A DNA stretch of 64,000 nucleotides, taken from NCBI RefSeq assembly GCF_051014445.1, contig NC_135141.1, positions 15,190,001 through 15,254,000 on the forward strand, written 5' to 3'. This document shows positions 11,771-23,420 of the stretch, one piece after another (positions within the stretch are counted from its first letter, which is position 1; every line of letters starts with the position of its first letter). The DNA is from Colletes latitarsis. Its lineage: Eukaryota; Arthropoda; Insecta; Hymenoptera; Colletidae. The notes beneath the pieces are model-generated. The model was given only the letters and a program-made list of their open reading frames with translations, did no database searches and was not told where the DNA came from. A program made the position numbers and the translations under genes.

Positions 11771-12603
11771 GAAGAAGTTGTTAACATAAATAGCAATTAC
11801 CTTGTAAATTAAATATTAATAAACAGTATAAAAATGTGTAATTTTCTTTTACTGAAGAAACATCCCTTTTCGGTAGATTTAAAATTCTTTTTACTGCGTC
11901 CATGGATTACCATTCTAGATAAAAATATTTTTTTATATCAATGAATATTAAATATTCGTAATTTTATAATACATGGTAAGTTTAAAAATACCACTGATAG
12001 GTTTTTCCACGATTCTTACGTTCCAGTTTCGTACGTGGAACATTCAGAGTTTGTTAGGAATTTAAAAAAGAAATTCCGTACAAAGAATTCCAATTGAAAA
12101 AAAAATGAAATACGCCATTAAATGCGAATAGCAAGTCGACCACGAACGTTGGTGCATTGATCGAGGTGATGGTGGAGGGATTAGCGGAGGTGTGGTTCTG
12201 GTAATTTCGTTTCATACCCCTAATTAAATCGCAAAAAAGCTCGAAGGGCGTGGTTGCATATGGGCGCAGCCGTACCTTTCGAAAGGGGTAACCTGAAACA
12301 ATGGCCGCGACAGTCTCCCCGGCGATTCTCGTAATCGAGATCGAAATCTAAATCTAGATTCCATGCGACCAGCAGAGGACTGCGGGAAAAATCGAATTTG
12401 ATAGTCGATCCACTTATCTAATACCTTTCGTTTAGCAAACACAATACGTGGGTCATCGACCTCTCAGGACATTTATTGGAATCAAAATTTTGTAAATTTC
12501 AACTCCGAATCTTCTTCTTTGTTTATTAATGCTGTTAATTTTATAAGCTCGCTTAACATTAACCCCTTGCTGTACAATGACGAATCTGACTCGTTACAAG
12601 TTC
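11771..12603. other. Spacer, no gene seen
   Basis: AT-rich, with a slightly GC-richer section at about 12120-12440. No recognisable coding domain or RNA gene, and no structure beyond short homopolymers. Confidence 0.5.
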
Positions 12604-12607
12604 TTAA

Positions 12608-12760
12608 CACTAGATTTACAGGCATTGATAGCACGTATATTTATCGATACCTTTCATGTTGACGATTACCTTGAAATACGATTTTTCTTTTAATTAGAAT
12701 ATGTATTAGGGCCAATGCATCGATCAGATTCAACATAAGTTGTTCAAAAATAATATTTAA
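12608..12760. mobile_element. TTAA-flanked MITE, copy 1 (one end lost)
   Basis: After TTAA at 12604-12607 comes CACTAGATTTACAGGCATTG. The block aligns in reverse orientation with the complete MITE at 51920-52135 over about 150 bp (shared GCACGTATATTTAT, GACGATTACCTT, AATATGTATT, CAACATAAGTTGTT). The far end is lost where E4 begins near 12774. TTAA targeting points to the piggyBac superfamily. Confidence 0.75.
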
Positions 12761-12773
12761 AATTGATTAACAA

Positions 12774-13648
12774 TTGATTTGTTGATGGAGACTTTCTTAA
12801 AAAGTTATTAACGTTTAAAGTTCCGACAGTATTGAATTTTTTTCTCGAAAATGCGCAGGAATTCGGGGGTATGTCTATTCACCAAAAATTATTGTAATTG
12901 ACCCCCGCAATCGAAAATAATTTTTCCAAAATAATTTGAAATTTTTCTTTTTCCGTCGAAAAATTTCACACCTTCCCGAATTTTTCTATAGAAAATGGGT
13001 AGGATTTCGGAGGTATGTGTATTGATCAAAAATGATTGTAATTGACCCCTGCAACAGAAAATAATTTTTCCAGAACGATTTGAAATTTTTCTTTTTCCGT
13101 CGAAAAATTTCACACCTTCCCGAATTTTTCTGTAGAAAATGATTAGGATTTCGAGGGTATGTCGAATGACCAAAAATGATTGTAATTGACCCCTGCAACC
13201 GAAAATAATTTTTCCAGAATGATTTGAAATTTTTTTTTTCGTCGAAAAATTTCAGTAGCTACCCCCTGTCGATGTTTCTTAAAAATTCGTTTTTCATTTT
13301 TCATAAATTTGTTTGACGCTATACAGAAAAGTTGTTTAATAGTTTTTTCTAGGTAATCATGAGACCTACTTGAAAAAAAAGTTTCATTTAAATATATCCA
13401 CTATTGTAGGAGTTACGAACATTTGAAAATTGGACCATTTTTATGGGGTTTTTCTCAGTTTACTAGGCCAAGGATCAACTTTTCGAAATATTTTTGGAAT
13501 TTTTATATATTCTTCATCTAAATACGCATCGTTTGCGTTTTTGAAAATTAAAATCGTCCAATCCGTTCAGGAATTATGATGTTTTAAAGATTCGCATTTT
13601 CAGGGAAGCTTTTTCGTCCTCACATTAGAATTTCGATAAGTAATTTTT
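12774..13648. repeat. CAGGGTG-family fragment E4 (reverse)
   Basis: An inner fragment on the minus strand relative to E2. It starts at the TTGTTGATGGAGACTT motif found just inside the TIR, then carries three A blocks (GTAATTGACCCC at about 12895, 13041 and 13182) and one B block (GGAGTTACGAACATTTGAA). It stops inside the next block. Neither terminus is preserved. Confidence 0.75.
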
Positions 13649-14190
13649 ATTTATCAACCACACGAATCGTGGCAACCATATACCATATCGTGAATTATGT
13701 GCAATTGCCAAAATAATAATAAATGTGGTCCGATAGTAATATAAAATGTAATTTCTTCAGGTCTAATGAACTATACAGCGAAATTATAAAGATAGCAAAG
13801 AAGAGATGTTTTATAAAACTGTTTCGATAGTGATACACATGCACGAGAATTCCCCGCGACCGACTGGCGAGCTTTACTTGGGGGTTCCCCTACGGTGGAC
13901 CAACATTCCAACGTAAAGCGCCATCGTGCGGCCATAAACGTGCCACAAACTGTCGTAGAGATTAGACGAAGATATCTATGTAGAATATTACGATGCATAA
14001 AGCAAGTTATTAACATTTAATTTACAATGTAATTACTGTTAATGCTAACAATTTTTCCCCATTTCGACGACAGAAAGAACATTTCGTCAAACACTTTTCT
14101 AGGTACATGGAATAATTGTAAATAAAGGGTCAAAAGTTTCCTATAGATACGTTCAAGTATTATACACTGATAATTAAATTAGTAAAACAC
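13649..14190. other. Spacer before the 197-bp satellite, no gene seen
   Basis: AT-rich apart from a GC-richer patch at about 13840-13960. The only long frame (13771-14016, minus) has no recognisable domain. Confidence 0.45.
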
Positions 14191-16550
14191 CAATATTATA
14201 AAAATTATAATTATCAAACATTCTCTATGGACCATTTTTCTTTTGGATGTTAGATAAATATAACATCAAATCTATGAAAAGGTATGTTAAAACTGCAATT
14301 TACTACGTCAATGAGTTTTGAAAATTGTATTATTGAAAACTGCTACGAGTAATTTTATATTAATCAACAGTCAGAAATGGATTAAGGTACTTATTTAAAA
14401 ATTATGATTATCAAACATTCTCTATGGACCATTTTTCTTTTGGATGTTAGATAAATATAACATCAAATCTATGAAAAGGTATGTTAAAAATGCAATTTAC
14501 TACGTCAATGAGTTTTGAAAATTGTATTATTGAAAACTGATACGAGTAATTTTATATTAGTCAACAGTCAGAAATGGATTAAGGTACTTATTTAAAAATT
14601 ATGATTATCAAACATTCTCTATGGACCATTTTTCTTTTGGATGTTAGATAAATATAACATCAAATCTATGAAAAGGTATGTTAAAACTGCAATTTACTAC
14701 GTCAATGAATTTTGAAAATTATATTATTGAAAACTGCTGCGAGTAATTTTATATTAGTCAACAGTCAGAAATGGATTAAGGTACTTATTTAAAAATTATG
14801 ATTATCAAACATTCTCTATGGACCATTTTTCTTTTGGATGTTAGATAAATATAACATCAAATCTATGAAAAGGTATGTTAAAAATGCAATTTACTACGTC
14901 AATGAGATTTGAAAATTGTATTATTGAAAACTGCTACGAGTAATTTTATATTAGTCAACAGTCAGAAATGGATTAAGGTACTTATTTAAAAATTATGATT
15001 ATCAAACATTCTCTATGGACCATTTTTCTTTTGGATGTTAGATAAATATAACATCAAATCTATGAAAAGGTATGTTAAAACTGCAATTTAATACGTCAAT
15101 GAGTTTTGAAAATTGTATTATTGAAAACTGATACGAGTAATTTTATATTAGTCAACAGTCAGAAATGGATTAAGGTACTTATTTAAAAATTATGATTATC
15201 AAACATTCTCTATGGACCATTTTTCTTTTGGATGTTAGATAAATATAACATCAAATCTATGAAAAGGTATGTTAAAACTGCAATTTACTACGTCAATGAG
15301 TTTTGAAAATTGTATTATTGAAAACTGATACGAGTAATTTTATATTAGTCAACAGTCAGAAATGGATTAAGGTACTTATTTAAAAATTATGATTATCAAA
15401 CATTTTCTATGGACCATTTTTCTTTTGGATGTTAGATAAATGTAACATCAAATCTATGAAAAGGTATGTTAAAAATGCAATTTACTACGTCAATGAGTTT
15501 TGAAAATTGTATTATTGAAAACTGCTACGAGTAATTAATTTTATATTAGTCAACAGTCAGAAATGGATTAAGGTACTTATTTAAAAATTATGATTATCAA
15601 ACATTTTCTATGGACCATTTTTCTTTTGGATGTTAGATAAATATAACATCAAATCTATGAAAAGGTATGTTAAAACTGCAATTTACTACGTCAATGAGTT
15701 TTGAAAATTGTATTATTGAAAACTGATACGAGTAATTTTATATTAGTCAACAGTCAGAAATGGATTAAGGTACTTATTTAAAAATTATAATTATCAAACA
15801 TTCTCTATGGACCATTTTTCTTTTGGATGTTAAATAAATATAACATCAAATCTATGAAAAGGTATGTTAAAACTGCAATTTACTACGTCAATGAGTTTTG
15901 AAAATTGTATTATTGAAAACTGATACGAGTAATTTTATATTAGTCAACAGTCAGAAATGGATTAAGGTACTTATTTAAAAATTATGATTATCAAACATTC
16001 TCTATGGACTGTTTTTCTTTTGGATGTTAGATAAATATAACATCAAATCTATGAAAAGGTATGTTAAAACTGCAATTTACTACGTCAATGAGTTTTGAAA
16101 AATGTATTATTGAAAACTGCTACGAGTAATTTTATATTAGTCAACAGTCAGAAATGGATTAAGGTACTTATTTAAAAATTATGATTATCAAACATTCTCT
16201 ATGGACCATTTTTCTTTTGGATGTTAGATAAATATAACATCAAATCTATGAAAAGGTATGTTAAAACTGCAATTTACTACGTCAATGAGTTTTGAAAAAT
16301 GTATTATTGAAAACTGCTACGAGTAATTTTATATTAGTCAACAGTCAGAAATGGATTAAGCTACTTATTTAAAAATTATGATTATCAAACATTCTCTATG
16401 GACCATTTTTCTTTTGGATGTTAGATAAATATAACATCAAATCTATGAAAAGGTATGTTAAAACTGCAATTTACTACGTCAATGAGTTTTGAAAATTGTA
16501 TTATTGAAAACTGCTGCGAGTAATTTTATATTAGTTAAGGTACTTATTTA
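14191..16550. repeat. 197-bp satellite array, 12 copies
   Basis: The landmark TTCTCTATGG (TTTTCTATGG in two copies) recurs at 14221, 14418, 14615, 14812, 15009, 15206, 15403, 15604, 15801, 15998, 16195 and 16392. Spacing is exactly 197 bp except one 201-bp step caused by an AATT duplication near 15535. Copies differ at only a few positions. The last copy lacks CAACAGTCAGAAATGG and runs into unique sequence. Units contain many stops and no gene. Confidence 0.97.
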
Positions 16551-16810
16551 AATATTACTAATGATCATACTTAAATCTGTCTTCAATATTATCTTCTCAT
16601 CCTATCAGGGCATTCGATCAATTATGAAAGATATCCGTGCTGTTTGAGAAATACGGTTCTAACCCGCGGTAACTGAAAAGCAAAAAAGTGTCAAATAGGA
16701 GCAGCAGCTACCAACCAAGCTACGAACACGAAGAGTCGCAGAATTATTAACAGATCACGCTACAAACATACCACGCTTCTGCAGTAACGCTACAATACGA
16801 TCAAAGCCAT

Positions 16811-17286
16811 GGAATTAGATCATATTTAAAACTAAAAGACACCTTATGGCGCACTGTAAAATATAAACAGCCTAAAAGAACGCAAATCAAGCTACTAGTT
16901 AAGTAGCGTTTCCGAAACCAAAAACAAACACCAGCTACTAGCAGAAGAGAGCAGCAATAGCAACAACACCAGAACCATCAGGAACAACGTCGACTCAGAC
17001 ATAATGCAAAATAAACAACATGAAATGCCCCCAATATTTATCAACAGACTAGAATACATAGCTTCACGTAGGGCACTGTTAAATAAAATAGCAAAGAATG
17101 AGTTTCACCTGAAAATACTTACGAATAAAGAAATTAAAGTACACCCTAGCAAGCCTGAAGCTTGCACTATAATAGCAAAAGAACTAGAAGTAAGAGAGAC
17201 AGAATTTTGCACGCATTTTGGAATTAGATCATGTTTAAAACTAAAAGACACCTTATGGCGCACTGTAAAATATAAACAGCCTAAAA
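16811..17286 (+). pseudogene. Non-LTR retrotransposon gag-like fragment (pre-C2HC domain)
   Basis: An open frame with ATG at 17004 encodes MPPIFINRLEYI ... LLNKIAKNEFHLKIL ... IKVHPSKPEACTII ... TEFCTHF. This is the shape of the pre-C2HC domain in gag-like ORF1 proteins of Jockey-type LINEs (PPPI-V-G, LLN-IAKD-Y-IK, VKI-P-TP, FHTYQPK). Homology stops at about residue 72, exactly where a 67-bp segment begins (17220-17286, GGAATTAGATCATGTTTAAA). An earlier copy of that segment lies at 16811-16877. The zinc knuckles and reverse transcriptase are absent. This is a rearranged remnant; family assignment is from motif shape only. Confidence 0.65.
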
Positions 17287-17472
17287 CAACATAAGTGTGC
17301 CACAATAAAGACAATAATAAAGAAATTTAACTGCATTATCTAAATACATGATCAAATACCTGTGCAAAATTTCAATACTGTTGTTCCATAATTATAAAAA
17401 ATAGTTTCTACCAAATATCGCTATAAAAATGGCAACTCCGCATGGGATAAGTCTCTGTAAAAATGTATATCA

Positions 17473-18555
17473 CGAGGGTCGTCTGAAAAGTTTTGAGCCT
17501 CGTCACGAAGGTGGTGTTTCTCGTCGAAACCATTCTGACAGTACAATAGTATGTGTTTTGGCAGATGACTGTGAAAATTCCAGCAATTTTGGACGCTCAG
17601 TTGTTGTTTGGCAGTCGTTTCTGTCAGTCGATGTCAGTATTTTTGTAAAGGTGGAAAAAATCGAGTATCGTTCGTGATAAAATACTTGTATTTGAAAGGC
17701 AATATGCCTGCGCAAATTAAAACCGAGATCGACGCTGTTTATGCCACCGTGAAAAGAGGGGCAGCTGAATTTAAACGTGGTCGTACCAGCTTGGCTGATG
17801 ATGAGCGTTTGGAGCGGCCAAAAACGTCGAAAATGTTCGCAAAATGGTACTGGACGACTGTCGAATCAAGCTTAGAGAGATAGCAGAGGCTACAGGCACA
17901 TCAAAAGAACGCATTTGTCTTGACATGTGTAAGCTATCCGCGCTTGCTCACTTTTGACCAAAAGTGCAATCGAATGAACATTTGCAAGGTTCTGTTGGAG
18001 CGGTTTAAGATTATTTGAACCGATTCATAACTGTCGATGAAGCTTGAATCCACCACTAGACTCCCGAGACGAAAAATCAGTAAAAAAAGTGGACTGCAAA
18101 GGGTGAACGTGCTCTGAAAAAGGTGAAGGCGATGGCGACGATTTTTTGGGATGCACGAGGAGTTGTGTTCATCGACTATCTTGAAAAAGATAAAACAATA
18201 ACATTATTTGATAAGCTGAAGGCAGAAATGGCAAAAGAAACGGGCGCATTTGAAGAAGAAGAAAGTGCTGTCCCATCAAGACAACGCACCAACCAAAATT
18301 TATGAATCGCGTTTCGAATTGGTTGATCATCCACCGTATTCATCAGATCTGGCCCCCCAGCGATTTTTCCCTCATTCCTAAGCTTAAAATATCGCTTGGA
18401 GGACAGAGATTTCCATCGAACGAGGAGGTCATCTCATACGTAAACGCCTATTTTGCAGGGCAAGACACCAACTACTATTTGGAAGGGTTAAAAGGGTTAC
18501 AGCGTCGCTGGGAAAAGTGTATTGACTTAGCAAGACACTACGTTGGAAAATGAAG
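17473..18555 (+). pseudogene. Broken mariner transposase gene
   Basis: A left TIR-like CGAGGGTCGTCTGAAAAGTT lies at 17473. Recognisable mariner segments follow in order but in different frames: AEFKRGRTSLADDERLERPK (about 17764), RIKLREIAEATGTSKERI (about 17864), FITVDEA followed by a stop (about 18025), MATIFWDARGVVFIDYLEKD (about 18129), HQDNAPT (about 18272), ELVDHPPYSSDLAP (about 18316), and a C-terminus ending RRWEKCIDLARHYVGK at 18553. All three catalytic positions (DE, HQDNAP, SDLAPSD) can be seen. Several frameshifts, internal stops and a deletion between the DNA-binding and catalytic domains break the gene. No right TIR was found after the stop. Confidence 0.92.
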
Positions 18556-19179
18556 AAACGAGACCCCTTTGAATGATGAGTCCCGCGAGCGCAGGTCCCA
18601 TTCTAGCTTCCCCTTTGATTCGTGCGTGGTATCGCGGAATTTCCACGGCGAAGGCGGTGCATTTTAATTTTCTGTTAAGTTCCGTTCAACCGCGGATGTG
18701 AACGGTTTAGAAGGCTCGGTTATTACGGTCAGGTGCGCTCTTGGCGGCGCGCATTGTAGTCAAGAGTTGCAAGCAGACGTGGTTATTAACGAGACGCTAA
18801 TAATTCAATAATTCCCAGGATAAAATCGTGTGCTTCCTGCGGGTCGAGCGCATCCCCTGGAAATAACAGGCTGCCGCGGTTGGAAAATCATCTCCTGATA
18901 ATGGCGATAATAACGATAGTAGGTAATGGCGTTCCCCTCGGTGATCATATAGTTGCAGTAATAATATTAATAACCGGGGCGCGATGTTTACTCTTACCAC
19001 GGAATGCTCGGTAAATTGCTCCGCTGGACGGAAAAACGCAAAAACTCTTCTCTCGTATTGATGCCCAACCATCAATATTCAATTATCGTTATCGGTCATT
19101 ACGACACAGATATTATATATTCTCGTTATTCATAGACAGCGATCGTTGCTCTGCCCATGGCCGAAGACCATGATCCGCG
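18556..19179. other. GC-richer single-copy-looking spacer
   Basis: Mixed composition with CpG-rich patches. The only long frame (18797-19075, minus) shows no known domain. No RNA gene or repeat was found. It ends abruptly at the 198-bp satellite. Confidence 0.5.
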
Positions 19180-20484
19180 GTATTTTTAGAATCTTAAAAA
19201 CTATGGCTACTCTCGTTAGAAAACCATTTCCTGAAAGGGGCTACGTTTTCTAGGAACAGTGCCCATCCCCCGGTTAATGCTACATTTATACACAATTTGA
19301 CGGGTTTTGGACGCCATACTTAATGTTACTGAATTTGTAAATATTATTTGTCAGCAATTTATGTTGAATTTTCTGTATTTTTAGAATCCTCTTAACAACT
19401 ATGGCTTATTCTCGTTAGAAAACCATGTTCTGAAAAGGGCTACGTTTTCTAGGAATAGCGCTCATCCCCCCGTTAATGCTACATTTATACACAATTTGAC
19501 ACGTTTTAGACTCCATATTTAAAGTTACTGAATTTGTAAATATTATTTATCGGCAATTTATGTTGAATTTTCTGTATTTTTAGAATTCTCTTAACAACTA
19601 TGGCTTATTCTCGTTAGAAAACCATGTTCTGAAAAGGGCTACGTTTTCTAGGAATAGCGCTCATCCCCCGGTTAATGCTACATTTATACACAATTTGACG
19701 GGTTTTAGATTCCATATTTAAAGTTACTGAATTTGTAAATATTATTTGTCAGCAATTTATGTTGAATTTTCGCAGTATTTTTAGAATCCTCTTAAAAACT
19801 ATGGTTTATTCTCGTTAGAAAACCATTTTCTGAAAAGGGCTACGTTTTCCAGGAAAGCGCTCATCCCCCCGTTAATGCTACATTTATACATAATTTGGCA
19901 GGTTTTAGATTCCATACTTGAAGTTACTGAATTTGTAAATATTATTTGTCAGCAATTTATGTTGAATTTTCTGTATTTTTAGTATCCTCTTAAAAACTAT
20001 GGCTATTCTCGTTAGAAAACCATGTTCTGAAAAGGGCTACGTTTTCTAGGAATAGTGTTCATCCCCCCGTTAATGCTATATTTATACACAATTTGACGGG
20101 TTTTAGATTCCATACTTAATGTTACTGAATTTGTAAATATTATTTGTCAGCAATTTATGTTGAATTTTCTGTATTTTTAGAATCCTCTTAAAAACTATGG
20201 CTGTTCTCGTTAGAAAACCATGTTCTGAAAAGGGCTACGTTTTCTAGGAATAGCGCTCATCCCCCGGTTAATGTAAATTTATACACAATTTGACGGGTTT
20301 TAGACTCCATATTTAAAGTTACTGAATTTGTAAATATTATTTATCGGCAATTTATGTTGAATTTTCGCAGTATTTTTAGAATCCTCTTAACAACTATGGC
20401 TTATTCTCGTTAGAAAACCATTTTCTGAAAAGGGCTACGTTTTCCAGGAATAGCGTTCATCCCCCCGTTAATGCTATACAATTT
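19180..20484. repeat. 198-bp satellite array, about 7 copies
   Basis: GTATTTTTAGAAT (GTATTTTTAGTAT once) recurs at 19180, 19375, 19574, 19775, 19973, 20171 and 20370, with periods of 195-201 bp. Each unit carries CTCGTTAGAAAACCAT, AAAGGGGCTACG or AAAGGGCTACG, and CATCCCCC. The last unit is cut at ATGCTATACAATTTA, directly against E5. Unrelated in sequence to the 197-bp array despite similar length. Confidence 0.95.
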
Positions 20485-20485
20485 A

Positions 20486-22684
20486 CAGGGTGTTTAGCCA
20501 CCTCTGGAAAAATTTTAATAGGAGATTCTAGAGGTCAAAATAAGACGAAAATCATGAATATCAATTTCTTGACGGAGGCTTCGTTAAAAAGTTATTAACA
20601 ATTAAGTTAAAAAATTTGAAATCGTTCTGGAAAAATTATTTTCGGTTGCGGGGGTCAATTACAATCATTCTTGGTCGTTACACATACCCTCGAAATTCTA
20701 CTCACTTTCTAGAAAAAAATTCGAGAAAATGTGAAATTTTTCGATGGGGAAAAGAATTTCAAATCGTTTTGGAAAAATTATTTTCGGTTGTGAGGGTCGA
20801 TTAACAATAATTTTTGGTGAATAGACACACCCCCGAAATACCTACTCCGTTTCGAGAAAAAAATTCTTTACCAAAATTGTAATGTGAGAAGAGAAATGCT
20901 TCCCTGAAATTTCATGCGATTCTTTAAAACATCATAACTCTTGAACGGATTGGACAATTTTAATGTTTAAAAAAGCGAGCAACGCGTATTTTAGTGTAGA
21001 ATACGTAGAAATTCTAAGAATATTGGGAAAGTTGTTCCTTGACCTCGTAAAATTAGAAAAACCCCATAAAAATGGTTCAATTTTCAAACGACCATAACTC
21101 CTAGAATAGGGAATACATTTCAATGAAACTTTTTTCTGAAGTAGAGGGCACGGGCAACTATAAAAAAGTATTAAACAACTTTTCTATACATCGTTAAACA
21201 AAATTACTAAAACTTAAATCAAATATTTAAGAAAAATTGACAAGGTCAGCTGCCTAAATTTTTCAGTGAAAATGGAAAGTTTCAAATCGTTCTAAAAAAA
21301 TTATTTTCGGTTACGGGGATCCAATACAATCATTTTTGGTGAATAGTCATACCCTCGTAATTCTATACAGTTTCGAGAAAAAAATTCGAGAAGGTGTAAA
21401 ACTTTTCGATGAAATTAAAATATTTCAAATCATTCTAAAAAAATTATTTTTGGTTGCGGGGGTCGATTACAATTATTTTTGGCGAATAGACATATCCCCG
21501 AAATCTCACGCACTTTTGAGAAAAAAATTCCTTACTGAAAATATAATTTCAGGCTCTGAAATGCTTCCCTGAAATTTCATGCGATTCTTTAAAACATCAT
21601 AACTCTTGAATGGATTGGACAATTTTAATGTTTAAAAAAGCGAGCAACGCGTATTTTAGTGTAGAATACGTAGAAATTCTAAGAATATTGGGAAAGTTAT
21701 TCCTTGACCTCGTAAAATTAGAAAAACCTCATAAAAATGGTCCAATTTTCAAACGACCATAACTCCTAGAATAGTGAATACATTTCAATGAAACTTTTTT
21801 CTGAAGTAGAGCTCATGGGTACCTACAGAAAAGTATTAGCCAACTTTTCTGTAGGGCGTCAAACAAATTTATGAAAAATGAAATACGAATTTTTAAGAAA
21901 AATCGACGGGGGGTAGCTACTGAAATTTTGCGACGAAAAAAAAATTTCAAATCATTCTGGAAAAATTATTTTCGATTGCAGGGCTCGATTGTAATCATTT
22001 TTGATCATTACACATAGCCTCGAAATCCTACGCATTTTCGAGAAAAAAATTACTTATAGAAAATCGAATGCGAGGATGGAAAGCTTCTCTGAAATTTCAT
22101 GCGTATCTTTAAAATGTCATAACTCCTGAACGGATTGGACGATTTTAATGTTTAAAACGGCAAACAACGCGTATTTTAGTGTAGAATGTGTAGAAATTCT
22201 AAGAATATTGGAAAAATTATTCCTTGACCCCGTAAAGTTGAGAAAACCCCCATAAAAATGGTCCAATTTTCAAACGACCATAACTACTAGAATAAGGAAT
22301 ACATTTCAATGAAACTTTTTTCTGAAGTAGAGCTCATGGGTACCTACAGAAAAGTATTAAACAAGTTTTCTATACATCGTTAAACAAAATTACTGAAAAT
22401 TGGAAACAAATATTTAAGAAAAATTGACAAGGGTAACCTAAATTTTTCAGTGAAAATGAAAAGTTTCAAATCGTTCTGAAAAAAATATTTTCAGTTGCAG
22501 AGGTCAATTACAATAATTTTTGGTGAATAGACATACCCCCGAAATCCTACGCATTTTCGAGAGAAAAATTCAGTAAGGGCGAAACTTTAAACGTTAATAA
22601 CTTTTTAACGACGTCTCCATCAACAAATTAGTATTCTTGATTTTCGTCCTATTTTGGTCTCTAGAATCTCCCATTAAAATTTTT
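20486..22684. mobile_element. CAGGGTG-family element E5, right end lost
   Basis: The left TIR CAGGGTGTTTAGCCACCTCT follows TA at 20484-20485. The interior alternates A blocks with three B blocks (CATAACTCCTAGAATAG variants at about 21101, 21759 and 22280). The right side has the inner TIR (CTCTAGAATCTCCCATTAAA) but ends at AATTTTTAGAAAAATA instead of the CCGAACACCCTG terminus. The insertion lies at the edge of the 198-bp satellite. Confidence 0.82.
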
Positions 22685-22896
22685 AGAAAAATATATCCAC
22701 AAAACTCGGAATTAATCGCTCTTTAATAGCCCGCAAAAAAAAATCACAAAGAAACATCTTTTTTTTTTGCCTACAAAGTAGAATTGCCCCTTAATAGACA
22801 TTATCCCCAACAATGGATTGGTCATGGGGGTCAGTTTCTTGGCCCTCTAGGTCACTTGACGTTACCCCTTTAGATTTTCACTTATGAAACACTCTG

Positions 22897-23064
22897 AAAG
22901 AGAAAGTTTACAATAGAGAAATACGTAGAAGAGATGAATTAATTGCAAAAATCCGAAAGAAACCGAAGTCAACAATAAATTCAACAGTACGTCGATGCCA
23001 AAAATATCTTAACAAAGGCGGGCGTCACTTTGAAATGGAAAGAGATATATTCAACAGCGTTTAG
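22897..23064 (+). pseudogene. Possible Tc1/mariner-superfamily transposase C-terminal remnant
   Basis: One frame reads KEKVYNREIRRRDELIAKIR, then STINSTVRRCQKYLNKGGRHFE, then a stop after DIFNSV. The arrangement VY-I-DEL--KI ... VRRC--YL--GG-HFE resembles C-termini of mariner-related transposases common in insects. Upstream catalytic sequence is not visible, so the call is tentative. Confidence 0.4.
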
Positions 23065-23193
23065 ATCACATTTCATATTTTTGTTCTAACTTCTTCGTTT
23101 GATAATTAAACTTTATTTCGTAGAAATATCAAAACTTCCAACTCAGCCGAACAGCAAAACCCATCAAACAAGAAAGGAAAACTTAACCCATTA

Positions 23194-23210
23194 CAGCGCC
23201 ACCTAGCGGC
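23194..23210 (-). promoter_or_regulatory. Candidate CTCF insulator motif
   Basis: The minus strand reads CCGCTAGGTGGCGCTG, very close to the insect CTCF core (AGGTGGCGCT preceded by a CCNCNAG-like flank). It lies between the E5 remnant zone and the MITE at 23268, about 320 bp before the foldback element. Sequence match only; occupancy unknown. Confidence 0.4.
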
Positions 23211-23267
23211 ATTACTTAATAACAAAAAAAAGCGCGAAGTTGAAACTGAATATTCTAACGTTCTTAA

Positions 23268-23420
23268 CACTAGGTTTTAACGTAACATTAAATCTAACGT
23301 TACAGAACTCATAAATACTATTTGTTAGCAGTTGGATTTAATTGATGTAATGATATACACTCTAATTAAAAGAAAAATTGCATTTCAATGTAACTGTTAA
23401 CTGTGTCCGTAAACCTAGTG
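23268..23420. mobile_element. TTAA-flanked MITE, short variant
   Basis: TTAA at 23264-23267 and 23421-23424 bracket a 153-bp element with termini CACTAGGTTTTAACG and CGTAAACCTAGTG. The termini are closely related to CACTAGATTTAC of the 51920 copy. Shared interior pieces (ACTATTTGTTAGCAGTTGGA, TTGATGTAATGATATACACT, AAAAGAAAAATTG) resemble the longer copy, so this is a diverged internal variant. No coding capacity. Confidence 0.8.

Noticed and set aside
14191..16550. Possible CRISPR-like array
   Set aside because: Repeats are contiguous 197-bp units with no unique spacers, in an animal-type genome. It is a satellite.
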